Assembly (NCBI RefSeq): GCF_002192455.1
Contig: NZ_CP021744.1
Coordinates: 6,658,501 to 6,722,500, forward strand
DNA from: Streptomyces albireticuli
Lineage (GTDB): Bacteria; Actinomycetota; Actinomycetes; Streptomycetales; Streptomycetaceae
Length of the DNA stretch: 64,000 bases
Reading direction: 5' to 3'
The position numbers and the translations under genes were made by a program. Shown here in pieces: positions 51,821-60,745 of this stretch. How positions within the stretch are numbered: position 1 is the stretch's first letter; the number at the start of each line of letters is the position of its first letter. Under the pieces are notes generated by a model. It saw only the letters and a program-made list of their open reading frames with translations. It searched no databases and was not told the origin of the DNA.

Positions 51821-53391
51821 CCGAGAGGACGGACCACCTCATGCCCCAACCACCCAACGGCTTCTGGGCCCTGGCCGCCGCCGACCCCGGCCGCGCCGTC
51901 CTCGTCACCCCGGCCGGTGAGGCCTGGACCGCGGGCCGGCTGCACTCCGCCGCGAACCAACTCGTCCGCGGGCTGCGCGGAGCCGGCCTGCGGGAAGGGG
52001 ACGCCTTCGCCGTCCTCCTCCCGAACGGCGCCGAACTCCTCACCGCCCACCTCGCCGCCACCCAGGCCGGCTTCTACCTCGTCCCCGTCAACCACCACCT
52101 CGTGGCCCCGGAGATCGCCTGGATCCTCGCCGACTCCGGGGCCCGGGTCCTCCTCGCCCACGAGCGCTTCGCCGCCACCGCGACCGCCGCCGCCGACGAG
52201 GCCGGCCTGCCCGTGGCCGGCCGCCACGCCGTCGGTGACATCCCCGGCTTCCGCCCGTACGCGGGCCTCCTCGACGGCCGGCCCGGCACCCCGCCGCCGG
52301 ACCGCACGCTCGGCTGGGTCATGAACTACACCTCCGGCACCACCGGCCGCCCCCGGGGCATCCGCCGCCCCCTGCCGGGGAAGCCCCCGGAGGAGTCCCA
52401 CCTCGGCGGATTCCTCGGCATCTTCGGCATCAGGCCCTTCGACGGCCATACCCACCTGGTCTGTTCACCGCTCTACCACACGGCCGTGCTCCAGTTCGCC
52501 GCCGCGTCCCTGCACATCGGCCACCGCCTGGTGGTGATGGACAAGTGGACGCCGGAGGAGATGCTCCGCCTGATCGACACCCACCGGTGCACCCACACCC
52601 ATATGGTCCCCACCCAGTTCCAGCGGCTCCTGGGCCTGCCCGAACGGGTCCGGGCGGGCTACGACGTGTCGTCGATGCGCCACGCCGTCCACGGCGCCGC
52701 GCCCTGCCCGGACCACGTCAAGCGCGCGATGATCGACTGGTGGGGGGACTGCGTCGAGGAGTACTACGCGGCCAGTGAGGGCGGCGGCGCCTTCGCCACC
52801 GCCGAGGACTGGCTGAAGAAGCCCGGGACCGTCGGCAAGGCCTGGCCCATCAGCGAACTCGCGATCTTCGACGACGAAGGGGAGCGCCTTCCTCCGGGCC
52901 GGCTCGGCACCGTCTACATGAGGATGACGACCGGCGGCTTCGCGTACCACAAGGACGACGCCAAGACGCGCGAGAACCGCATCGGTGACTTCTTCACCGT
53001 CGGCGACCTCGGCCACCTCGACGAGGACGGCTACCTCTTCCTGCGCGACCGCAAGATCGACCTGATCATCTCCGGCGGCGTCAACATCTACCCCGCCGAG
53101 ATCGAGTCCGTGCTCCTCGCCCACCCGGCCGTGGCCGACGCGGCCGTCTTCGGCGTCCCGCACGACGACTGGGGCGAGGAGGTGAAGGCCGTCGTCGAAC
53201 CCGCCGAGGGACATGTGCCGGGCGCCCTCCTGGAGGCGGACATCATGGCGCACTGCGCCAGGTCGCTCGCGGGCTACAAGCGCCCCAGGAGCGTCGACTT
53301 CCTCACCACGATGCCCCGTGACCCCAACGGCAAGCTCTACAAACGCCGCCTGCGGGAGCCCTACTGGAAGGACCGGGGCCGCCCGCTGTGA
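51817..53391 (+). CDS. AMP-forming acyl-CoA synthetase (FadD-like) 1
   Basis: A 524-residue ANL-family ligase that activates a carboxylic acid to its CoA thioester through an acyl-adenylate. Motifs: YTSGTTGRPRG (P-loop), the EYYAASEGG region (A5), GDLGHLDEDGYLFLRDR (A7/A8) and the C-terminal PNGKLYKRRL with the catalytic Lys. The ATG at 51817 overlaps the upstream stop; 51841 (MPQPPNG) is an alternative. It probably works with the monooxygenase gene in the same transcript on a lipid or sterol-derived acid. Relatives include the actinobacterial FadD4/FadD3-like group. Confidence 0.9.
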   Translation: MTERTDHLMPQPPNGFWALAAADPGRAVLVTPAGEAWTAGRLHSAANQLVRGLRGAGLREGDAFAVLLPNGAELLTAHLAATQAGFYLVPVNHHLVAPEIAWILADSGARVLLAHERFAATATAAADEAGLPVAGRHAVGDIPGFRPYAGLLDGRPGTPPPDRTLGWVMNYTSGTTGRPRGIRRPLPGKPPEESHLGGFLGIFGIRPFDGHTHLVCSPLYHTAVLQFAAASLHIGHRLVVMDKWTPEEMLRLIDTHRCTHTHMVPTQFQRLLGLPERVRAGYDVSSMRHAVHGAAPCPDHVKRAMIDWWGDCVEEYYAASEGGGAFATAEDWLKKPGTVGKAWPISELAIFDDEGERLPPGRLGTVYMRMTTGGFAYHKDDAKTRENRIGDFFTVGDLGHLDEDGYLFLRDRKIDLIISGGVNIYPAEIESVLLAHPAVADAAVFGVPHDDWGEEVKAVVEPAEGHVPGALLEADIMAHCARSLAGYKRPRSVDFLTTMPRDPNGKLYKRRLREPYWKDRGRPL

Positions 53392-53427
53392 GCGAGCGGC
53401 ACCCGGTCACGCACGGGAACGGAGCGC

Positions 53428-55869
53428 TCAGCGCTCGCTCACCCGCACCACCCGCAACCGCGGCGAGGACAGGATGTCCTTCTCGCAGAAGCGGCCGGTG
53501 ACCATCCGCCCGGCCGAGAACAGCCTGGTCTGGTCCGCGTGGTGCGGCGACGTCGGGTCGGAGGACTGGCCGTACGTCAGCAGCGTGCGGGCCACGGGGC
53601 AGGCGCTGCCGTCGAAGCCCACGGCCTGGATGTAGCTGGAGCCGAACCGCACATCCGGGTAGCCGCCGCGGGCGGAGTCCCACGGCGCCCCGTGGATCAT
53701 GTTCCAGACGCCGAGGGCCTCGGTGCCACCGGGAACGGGGACGCGCTCGCCGTCCCGTACGACGAACTGGTGCGCGCCCAGCGGCGCGTCCAGGGCGATG
53801 TCCGCCGCCCGCAGCTCGGCGACCGCGTCGGCGAGGGCGCGGCCGACCGCGGGGGACGCGGTGTTCAGGGTGTTCGGCGTGGTCACCGGAGCCGCCGCGG
53901 AGAAGGGCACACGCCACAGCTCCGCCGACCGGGCCTCCGCCACGAGCCGGCGCCAGAAGCGGTCGAAGAGGACCGCGCCCTTGCTGCCGGTGTGCGTCGT
54001 CCGGTCCCAGCGCTCCAGCACCCCGCAGGCCGCCGACACGTCGACGGCCTTGCCGTCGGTGCCCGTGGCCCTGCCGCCCGGCAGCGCGGCGCACGCCTTC
54101 GCCGCGTCGGCCGCGGCCAGGTCACCGGCGGGCGAGCGGTTCGCGAACTGCTGCCGCTCCAGGTCCGCCACGGTCAGTCCGCCACGTTTCGCCATGGCGG
54201 AGACGTCCTCGACGGCACCGCGCGTGCGCAGCGACCGCGCGGTCCCGGTGTCACCGAAGATCCTCGGGTAGCCGGTGAGCGGCCGGTCGGCATTGGCCAG
54301 CCAGGGGCTGTCGTTGGAGTTCTCGGCGTACGGCGCGTCGATCAGCGCCGGCATCGCGGCGGGCCCGAAGATGCCGGGCTGGAGGGCGTCGGCGTCCCGC
54401 CCCAGCGCGCAGTCGCCGCGCGAGCCGTCCAGGACCGCGAGGCCCGCGGCGGGGAACGTCCGCTTCCCGAGCTCGGTCGAGCAGCGCCCGGCGAGCTCGT
54501 CGGTCACCCGTGGCAGCACCTGCGCCTGGGTGTAGAGGCTGTGGCCGCCGGAGTCGGCGGCGACGGTGTTCACCCACGGCAGGCCCTGCGTACGGCGCAG
54601 GGCGTCCTGGATCCCGTGCACACTGCGGGCCCTGCCCAGCGCGAGCGAGGCGTCGGTGAAGCGCAGGCTCTCCGCGTTGGGGTCGACCAGGGCGTACGCC
54701 TTGCCGTCCGCCCAGGGCAGGGGCAGCTCGTCGAGCGAGGTCACCACCGGCCCGTAACGGGTCCACCACTGGCCCCGGGTGACCTGGGAGGTCCGGCCGT
54801 CCGCGCCCCGGACGGGCACGGTGACCTTGCGCTCGGTCATCCGCTCCGCCTTGCCGTCCACGAGGTAGGAGCGGGCGTCACCGGGCGCCGTTCTCAGCTC
54901 GTACAGGCCGGTCGGCACGCCGGTGGCGACCGTGTGGCTCCAGGCGACGCGCTCGTTGTGGCCGATCTGCACGCCGGGCATGCCGAGCAGCGAGCCGCCG
55001 GAGACGTTCAGTTCGCCGGGGATGGTCTGCTGGGACTGCCAGAAGCGCCGGCTGCCCTGCCACGGGTAGTGCGGGTTGCCCAGCAGCAGGCCACGCCCGC
55101 TCGCCGTGGTGGAACCCGCGAAGGCCACCGCGTTCGACCCCATCCCGGCGCTCCGCCGCCGCTCGTCGAAGATCTTGCGGGCCGTCTCCGCAGGGTCCCC
55201 GGCGGCTCCGCCCGCCCGCGCGCGGGGTGCCGCGGCCGGCTGGGGCGCGGCGTCCGTGATGCCGTCCGCGGCGAGGCCCTGGCCGCCGAGCACGGTGATG
55301 GCGTAACCGCGCCGGGCCACGTCCAGGGCGGTCACCGGTCTGACCCAGTCGGCGCCGCGGCACGCGGGGTCGCTGACGCGGTTGCGCGCCAGCCAGGCGT
55401 TGTAGCCGGCGGCCCAGCCGCGCATCAGCTCCTTGGCCTGCGGGCCGGGGCCGGCGGGCGCGGGCCGGGCGAGGAGCTTGTCGACGGTCCTGGCGTCGTT
55501 CAGGCCGCGGAAGAAGAGATCGCTGGCGAGGTTGGTGGAGGCGGACGACAGGGATCCGTCGGGCTTCGCGTCGGGGCCGTAGCGGGCCGAGCGCTCGCCG
55601 CGCAGGGTCACGAACCCGTCGGCGAGGGTGCACACCTGGTCGGCGGCCTGGGCCCAGCCGGTGCCGAAGCCGAGGTTGGCGTAGTCCTTGGCGGTGATGT
55701 GCGGAATGCCGTACTCGGTGTAGCGGATGACGGCGGACAGGCCGCCGCCCGAGGCGCGTGGGGCAGGGCCGGGCGCGGCGGCCGCGGCGGGGCCCGGCAG
55801 CACGGCGGCGCAGGTCAGCACGGCCAGGCCGAGGCCCGCCAGGGCGCGCGTGCGAGGACGTAGGCGCAA
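53428..55869 (-). CDS. Secreted penicillin-acylase-type amidase (Ntn hydrolase)
   Basis: An 813-residue exported precursor of a heterodimeric Ntn amidase, like aculeacin A acylase or acyl-homoserine-lactone acylases. The signal peptide spans residues 1-35 (basic start, Ala-rich end). After a ~200-residue alpha chain, the self-cleavage site is G-SNAVAFAG, with Ser as the new N-terminal nucleophile of the beta chain, followed by GNPHYPW. The start is a TTG at 55869, supported by GGGAG five bases upstream and the immediate signal peptide. It could release fatty acids from amides outside the cell for the neighbouring ligases; this link is speculative. Confidence 0.9.
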   Translation of the reverse strand: MRLRPRTRALAGLGLAVLTCAAVLPGPAAAAAPGPAPRASGGGLSAVIRYTEYGIPHITAKDYANLGFGTGWAQAADQVCTLADGFVTLRGERSARYGPDAKPDGSLSSASTNLASDLFFRGLNDARTVDKLLARPAPAGPGPQAKELMRGWAAGYNAWLARNRVSDPACRGADWVRPVTALDVARRGYAITVLGGQGLAADGITDAAPQPAAAPRARAGGAAGDPAETARKIFDERRRSAGMGSNAVAFAGSTTASGRGLLLGNPHYPWQGSRRFWQSQQTIPGELNVSGGSLLGMPGVQIGHNERVAWSHTVATGVPTGLYELRTAPGDARSYLVDGKAERMTERKVTVPVRGADGRTSQVTRGQWWTRYGPVVTSLDELPLPWADGKAYALVDPNAESLRFTDASLALGRARSVHGIQDALRRTQGLPWVNTVAADSGGHSLYTQAQVLPRVTDELAGRCSTELGKRTFPAAGLAVLDGSRGDCALGRDADALQPGIFGPAAMPALIDAPYAENSNDSPWLANADRPLTGYPRIFGDTGTARSLRTRGAVEDVSAMAKRGGLTVADLERQQFANRSPAGDLAAADAAKACAALPGGRATGTDGKAVDVSAACGVLERWDRTTHTGSKGAVLFDRFWRRLVAEARSAELWRVPFSAAAPVTTPNTLNTASPAVGRALADAVAELRAADIALDAPLGAHQFVVRDGERVPVPGGTEALGVWNMIHGAPWDSARGGYPDVRFGSSYIQAVGFDGSACPVARTLLTYGQSSDPTSPHHADQTRLFSAGRMVTGRFCEKDILSSPRLRVVRVSER

Positions 55870-55922
55870 GGTGTCTCCCGAGGTGTCAGAGGGACGAACG
55901 GTCTCCTGCGGGCTTAAGGACG

Positions 55923-55937
55923 CCTTGGCGGCCAAGG
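55923..55937. promoter_or_regulatory. CCTTGG-CGG-CCAAGG palindrome in divergent promoter region
   Basis: A 15-base palindrome lies midway between the acylase and the ligase starts (gap 55870-56025) and just before TTGACC at 55941-55946. Possible operator for one or both genes. Confidence 0.4.
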
Positions 55938-56025
55938 GAGTTGACCACGGGCGGAGCGCGGGGCGGCCGCCTTTCCCCCGTGGCGTCGTCTTGACCTCCG
56001 TGCGCGGCGGCCCCAGGATCCGGTC

Positions 56026-57531
56026 ATGACCGGAGTCCGCGACAGCACGGTGGACGGCATCCTGCGGCGTACGGCCGCGCGCGTGCCGCGACGGACGGCG
56101 CTGCGGTACGGGGAGCGCTCCTGGACGTACCGGGAGCTCGACGAGGCGGTGACGGGTGCCGCCTGCGCGCTGCTGGACGACGGGCTCGTGCCCGGCGACC
56201 GCGTCGCCGCCTACGGCCACAACTCCGACGCCTACCTGATCGGCTTCCTCGGCTGCGCCCGCGCGGGGCTCGTGCACGTCCCCGTCAACCACCGCCTCAC
56301 CGGCGCCGGTCTGCGCCACATCCTCGAACAGTCCGGCAGCTCCCTGGTCCTCACCGACCCGTTCCTGGAGCGCCACCTGCCCGCCGGCGTCCGCACCCTG
56401 CCGCTCCGGGACGCCACCGGCTCGCTGCTGGAACGGCTCGCCGGGCATCCCGGAGAGGCGAGCCTTCCCGCCGGCGGACCCGGCGCGGACGGGCTCGTAC
56501 AGCTCCTTTACACCTCCGGCACCACCGCGCTGCCCAAGGGCGCGATGATGACGCACCGCGCCTTCGTGCACGCGTACGCCAGCGCCGTCACGGCCCTCGA
56601 CCTCAAGCCGGGCGACCGGCCGGTCCACGCCCTGCCGCTGTACCACTCGGCGCAGACGCACGTCTTCCTGCTGCCCTACCTGGCGGTCGGCGCGGAGAAC
56701 CTCGTCATCGACGCGCCGGACCCGGGCCGCCTCCTCGAACTGATCGAGAAGGACGGCGTGGACAGCCTCTTCGCCCCGCCCACCGTCTGGATCGACATGG
56801 CCGGCCACCCCGGCTTCGCCACCCGCGACCTCTCCGGGCTGCGCAAGGCGTACTACGGGGCGTCGGTCATGCCCGTGCCGGTCCTGGAACGGCTGCGGTC
56901 CCGGCTGCCCGGCCTCGCCTTCTACAACTGCTTCGGACAGAGCGAGACGGGACCGCTGACCACCGTGCTGCGCCCCGAGGAGCACGCGGAGCGGCCCGCG
57001 TCGTGCGGGCGGCCGGTGTTCTTCGTGGAGGCCGGGGTCGTGGACGAGGAGGGGCGGGAGGTGCCGGACGGCACGCCGGGTGAAGTGGTCTACCGTTCAC
57101 CGCAGTTGTGCGACGGATACTGGAACGACCCGGAGGAGACCGAGGAGGCGTTCCGGGGCGGCTGGTTCCACTCGGGTGACATGGCCGTCCGCGACGCCGA
57201 GGGCTACCTCACCGTCGTGGACAGGATCAAGGACGTCATCAACTCCGGGGGAGTGCTGGTCGCCTCCCGTGAGGTCGAGGACGCCCTGTACACCCATCCG
57301 GCGGTCGTGGAGGCGGCCGTGATCGGGCTGCCCGACGCGCGCTGGATCGAGGCCGTCACGGCCGTCGTCGTGGCGCGGGGGCCGGTGACGGAGGAGGAGC
57401 TGCTGGCCCACGCGCGGGAGCGGCTCGCCCACTTCAAGGCGCCGAAGAGGGTGCTGTTCGCGGAGGAGCTGCCGCGGAACGCGAGCGGCAAGATCCTCAA
57501 GCGGGAGCTGAGGGAACGCTACGGAACGTAA
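56026..57531 (+). CDS. AMP-forming acyl-CoA synthetase (FadD-like) 2
   Basis: A 501-residue ANL ligase. Motifs: LLYTSGTTALPKGAMMTH (P-loop), NCFGQSETGP (A5), WFHSGDMAVRDAEGYLTVVDRIKD (A7/A8) and NASGKILKREL with the catalytic Lys near the end. It belongs to the fatty-acyl/aryl-acid activating branch. The ATG at 56026 is preceded by a divergent promoter region with the acylase gene. It converges on the PaaK-like gene with 27 bases between stops. The substrate is not identifiable; the context suggests a lipid-derived acid. Confidence 0.92.
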   Translation: MTGVRDSTVDGILRRTAARVPRRTALRYGERSWTYRELDEAVTGAACALLDDGLVPGDRVAAYGHNSDAYLIGFLGCARAGLVHVPVNHRLTGAGLRHILEQSGSSLVLTDPFLERHLPAGVRTLPLRDATGSLLERLAGHPGEASLPAGGPGADGLVQLLYTSGTTALPKGAMMTHRAFVHAYASAVTALDLKPGDRPVHALPLYHSAQTHVFLLPYLAVGAENLVIDAPDPGRLLELIEKDGVDSLFAPPTVWIDMAGHPGFATRDLSGLRKAYYGASVMPVPVLERLRSRLPGLAFYNCFGQSETGPLTTVLRPEEHAERPASCGRPVFFVEAGVVDEEGREVPDGTPGEVVYRSPQLCDGYWNDPEETEEAFRGGWFHSGDMAVRDAEGYLTVVDRIKDVINSGGVLVASREVEDALYTHPAVVEAAVIGLPDARWIEAVTAVVVARGPVTEEELLAHARERLAHFKAPKRVLFAEELPRNASGKILKRELRERYGT

Positions 57532-57558
57532 GGGCCGGCCCCCGGCATCGGGAACCCC

Positions 57559-58866
57559 TCACGCCCCGCCCTTCTCCCGGAGGTCGACGATCCGCTTGAT
57601 CTTGCCCACCGACCGCTCCAGCGTCTCCGGATCGACGATCTCGACGTCCACCGACACCCCGATGCCGTCCTTCACCCGCCGCACCAGCTCCCCGGCGGCC
57701 GCCGCCCGCTGCGCGGAGGTCGCCCCCGGGCGCGCCTCGGCCCGTACGGTCAGGCGGTCCATGCGGCCCTCGCGGGTCAGCCGCAGCTGGAAGTGGGGCG
57801 CGACGCCGGGGATGCCCAGCACGGCCTCCTCGATCTGCGCGGGGAAGAGGTTGACGCCCCGCAGGATGATCATGTCGTCGCTGCGGCCGGTGACCTTCTC
57901 CATCCGCCGGAAGGCGGGGCGCGCGGTGCCGGGCAGCAGCCGGGTGAGGTCGCGGGTGCGGTAGCGGACGACGGGCATGGCCTCCTTGGTGAGCGAGGTG
58001 AGGACCAGCTCGCCGTGGCCGCCGTCGGGCAGCACCTCGCCGGTGAGGGGGTCGACGACCTCGGGGTAGAAGTGGTCCTCCCAGATGTGCGGCCCGTCCT
58101 TGGTCTCCACGCACTCCTGTGCCACGCCGGGCCCCATGACCTCGGAGAGCCCGTATATGTCGACGGCGTCCAGCGCGAAGCGCTCCTCGATCTCGCGGCG
58201 CATCCCGTCCGTCCACGGCTCGGCGCCGAAGACGCCCACGCGCAGCGAGGTGGAGCGGGGGTCGACGCCCTGCCGCTCGAACTCGTCGAGCAGCGTGAGC
58301 ATGTAGCTGGGCGTCACCATGATGACCTCGGGCCGGAAGTCCTGGATGATCCGGACCTGGCGCGCGGTCATGCCGCCGGAGGCGGGGATCACCGTGCAGC
58401 CCAGCCGCTCGGCGCCGTAGTGCGCGCCCAGGCCCCCGGTGAACAGGCCGTACCCGTAGGCCACGTGCACCTTGTGCCCCGGCCGGGCCCCCGCGGCCCG
58501 CAGGGACCGGGCGACGACGTCCGCCCAGACGCCGAGGTCGCGCTCGGTGTAGCCGACGACGGTGGGGGTCCCCGTGGTGCCGCTGGAGGCGTGGATCCGG
58601 CGCACCCGCCCCTCGGGCACGGCGAACATCCCGAACGGGTAGTGGTCGCGCAGATCCGCCTTGGTGGTGAAGGGGAACCGGCCGAGATCGCCGAGCGAAC
58701 GGCAGTCCTCCGGCCGCACCCCGGCGGCGTCGAACGCCCGCCGGTGGAAGCCCACGTTCTCGTAGACGTGCCGCAGCGTCGCCCGCAGCCGCTCCAGCTG
58801 GAGCGCGGCCAGCTCCGCGCCGGACATCCGCTCCGCCGTGTCCAGCAGCGCGCCGCTCCCCGTCAT
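57559..58866 (-). CDS. paaK: Phenylacetate-CoA ligase (PaaK-like)
   Basis: A 435-residue member of the PaaK branch of the ANL family, forming phenylacetyl-CoA or a related aryl-CoA. Characteristic stretches: RIHASSGTTGTPTVVGYT (P-loop), GVFGAEPWT, DIYGLSEVMGPGVAQEC, the C-terminal TGRSDDMIILRGVNLFP, and VGKIKRIVD with the catalytic Lys. The start at 58866 is preferred because the in-frame ATG at 58893 lies within a palindromic operator. Other paa genes (paaABCDE) are not in the window, so it may act alone or on another aryl acid. Confidence 0.9.
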   Translation of the reverse strand: MTGSGALLDTAERMSGAELAALQLERLRATLRHVYENVGFHRRAFDAAGVRPEDCRSLGDLGRFPFTTKADLRDHYPFGMFAVPEGRVRRIHASSGTTGTPTVVGYTERDLGVWADVVARSLRAAGARPGHKVHVAYGYGLFTGGLGAHYGAERLGCTVIPASGGMTARQVRIIQDFRPEVIMVTPSYMLTLLDEFERQGVDPRSTSLRVGVFGAEPWTDGMRREIEERFALDAVDIYGLSEVMGPGVAQECVETKDGPHIWEDHFYPEVVDPLTGEVLPDGGHGELVLTSLTKEAMPVVRYRTRDLTRLLPGTARPAFRRMEKVTGRSDDMIILRGVNLFPAQIEEAVLGIPGVAPHFQLRLTREGRMDRLTVRAEARPGATSAQRAAAAGELVRRVKDGIGVSVDVEIVDPETLERSVGKIKRIVDLREKGGA

Positions 58867-58884
58867 CGCCACCACCCAGCCCCG

Positions 58885-58898
58885 ACCGATCATTCGGT
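58885..58898 (-). promoter_or_regulatory. ACCG-N6-CGGT operator upstream of the PaaK-like gene
   Basis: ACCGA-TCAT-TCGGT is an inverted repeat 19 bases before the ligase start. The ACCG-N6-CGGT core resembles the site described for the TetR-type phenylacetate regulator PaaR of Corynebacterium. No PaaR gene is in the window. Confidence 0.45.
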
Positions 58899-58984
58899 AG
58901 TTTCCTGACCGCCACGTAACCAGCAGGAGGAGCCGCACGTCAAGAGGTGGGGTGCCGGGCCCGGGATCGCGGAGCGGGCGCGCG

Positions 58985-60610
58985 TCAGAGCTCGCCCGCC
59001 GCCACCGCCCGCGCCCAGCGGTAGTCCGCCTTGCCGCTCGGGGAACGGCGGATGCGGTCCGTGTAGACGACGGCGCGCGGGACCTTGTAGCCCGCGAGGC
59101 GGGTGCGGCAGTGGGCCCGGAGGTCGTCCGGGTGCGGGGGAGCGGCTCCCTCGCGGGGCTGGACGACGGCGGTCACGCGCTGGCCCCAGTGCGGGTCGGG
59201 GACGCCCGCGACCAGGGCGTCGTAGACGCCGGGGTGGGCCTTGAGGGCCTGTTCGACCTCCTCCGGGTACACCTTCTCGCCGCCGGTGTTGATGCACTGC
59301 GAGCCCCGGCCGAGGACCGTGACGACGCCGTCGGCGTCGACCGTCGCCATGTCCCCGAGCAGCACCCACCGCTCGCCGCCCAGCCGGAAGAAGGTCTCGG
59401 CGGTCTTCCCGGGGTCGTTGTGGTAGCCGAGGGGGACATGGCCGCGCTGGGCCACACGGCCGGGCGTGCCGGGCGGGACGGGCACGTGGGTGACCGGGTC
59501 GACCACGGTCGTACGGTCGTTGACGCGCAGCCGGAACCCCCGGCCGCGGTCCTCGGTGGCGGTGCCGTTGAAACCGGACTCCGAGGACCCGAAGTTGTTC
59601 AGCAGCGCCACGCCGGGCAGCACCGCCGCGAACTCCTCCCGCACGGTGTCCGAGAGGACGGCCCCCGAACTGCTCACGGTGAGCAGCGACGAGCAGTCCG
59701 TGCCCCGCAGCGGCCCCGCCAGCGCGTCGACCAGCGGCCGCAGCATCGCGTCACCGACCAGCGAGACGCTCGTGACCCGCTCCTTCGCGACGGTGCGCAG
59801 CACCTCGCCGGGCACGAACTTGCGGTGCAGCACGACCTTCTGGCCGAAGCCGAAGGCGATCAGCGCCGTCAGTGTGGAGGTGCCGTGCATCAGCGGCGCC
59901 GCGGGGAGGAAGACGAGCCCCTCGCCGCCGGCCGCCACCCGCTCGGCCAGCTCCGCCGGCCGTTTCACCGGCTCACCCGTCGGGGCGCCCCCGCCGAGCC
60001 CGGCGAAGAACAGGTCCTCCTGCCGCCACAGCACACCCTTCGGCATGCCGGTGGTGCCACCGGTGTAGATGACGAACCGGTCGTCGCCGGAGCGCGGCCC
60101 GAAGTCGCGCCCGGGCGCCCCGGACGCCTCGGCCTCCGCGAACGGCACGGGCGCGACGGCGGGCTCGCGCGCCCCCTCGGGAGGCGCGCCGACCCGTATG
60201 AGACGGCGCAGCGTGGGCGCCGCCGGCAGGGCCTCGGCCACCCGCTCCGTGAACGCGCCGTCGAAGACCAGCGCCGTCAGGTCCGCGTCCCGGTAGAGAT
60301 AGGCCAGCTCGCCCGCCACATAGCGGTAGTTGACGTTCACCGGCACCGCGCGGATCTTCAGGCAGGCCCACAGCGTCTGGAGGTAGGGGACGCCGTTGTA
60401 GAGGTGCAGCCCGACGTGGTCGCCGGGCCGTACGCCGCTGTCGCGGAGGTGGTGCGCCAGCCGGTTGGCCGCCTCGTCCAGCCCGGCGTAGGTCAGCCTG
60501 CGCTCGGTGCCGTCGCCCGGGTGGTCGAGGTGGACCAGGGCCTCCCGGCCGGGCACGGTGTCGACGACGGACTCGAACAGATCCGCGAGGTTGTAGTCCA
60601 CGGCGGACAT
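58985..60610 (-). CDS. AMP-forming acyl-CoA synthetase (FadD19-like) 3
   Basis: A 541-residue ANL ligase. The P-loop reads YTGGTTGMPKGV, the variant seen in mycobacterial FadD19, which activates C26-oxidised sterol side chains. Further motifs are NNFGSSESGFNG (A5), LLGDMATVDADGVVTVLGRGS and SPSGKADYRWA with the catalytic Lys. The ATG at 60610 opens the conserved protein; upstream in-frame codons lie within the divergent promoter. It is divergent from an enoyl-CoA hydratase gene and shares the CTGACG-N4-ATCAGAAAAC site with it. A sterol or long-chain substrate is likely but not proven. Confidence 0.9.
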   Translation of the reverse strand: MSAVDYNLADLFESVVDTVPGREALVHLDHPGDGTERRLTYAGLDEAANRLAHHLRDSGVRPGDHVGLHLYNGVPYLQTLWACLKIRAVPVNVNYRYVAGELAYLYRDADLTALVFDGAFTERVAEALPAAPTLRRLIRVGAPPEGAREPAVAPVPFAEAEASGAPGRDFGPRSGDDRFVIYTGGTTGMPKGVLWRQEDLFFAGLGGGAPTGEPVKRPAELAERVAAGGEGLVFLPAAPLMHGTSTLTALIAFGFGQKVVLHRKFVPGEVLRTVAKERVTSVSLVGDAMLRPLVDALAGPLRGTDCSSLLTVSSSGAVLSDTVREEFAAVLPGVALLNNFGSSESGFNGTATEDRGRGFRLRVNDRTTVVDPVTHVPVPPGTPGRVAQRGHVPLGYHNDPGKTAETFFRLGGERWVLLGDMATVDADGVVTVLGRGSQCINTGGEKVYPEEVEQALKAHPGVYDALVAGVPDPHWGQRVTAVVQPREGAAPPHPDDLRAHCRTRLAGYKVPRAVVYTDRIRRSPSGKADYRWARAVAAGEL

Positions 60611-60656
60611 TAGAGCGCCGCCCCGTGGAGGTGGGAAGGCCCTGCGCGCAAGAAAA

Positions 60657-60676
60657 CTGACGACCAATCAGAAAAC
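60657..60676. promoter_or_regulatory. CTGACG-N4-ATCAGAAAAC operator, copy 2
   Basis: It lies between the divergent FadD19-like and hydratase genes, 46 and 69 bases from their starts. Only the four central bases differ from the copy at 50334. Confidence 0.6.
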
Positions 60677-60745
60677 TGCCGGGAAGCTATTGAACCCCCT
60701 CCGCGCCTCCTGCACCCTGTTGGGGTCCGACGACAGGAGGACCCC

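Noticed and set aside
51513..51920. Plus-strand frame made of repeated GR-A-GR units
   Set aside because: It is the minisatellite read in another frame and overlaps the true ligase start.
53539..55863. Long plus-strand open frame antisense to the penicillin acylase
   Set aside because: No motifs and low-complexity Arg/Gly/Ala composition; the minus-strand acylase has a clear signal peptide and catalytic site.
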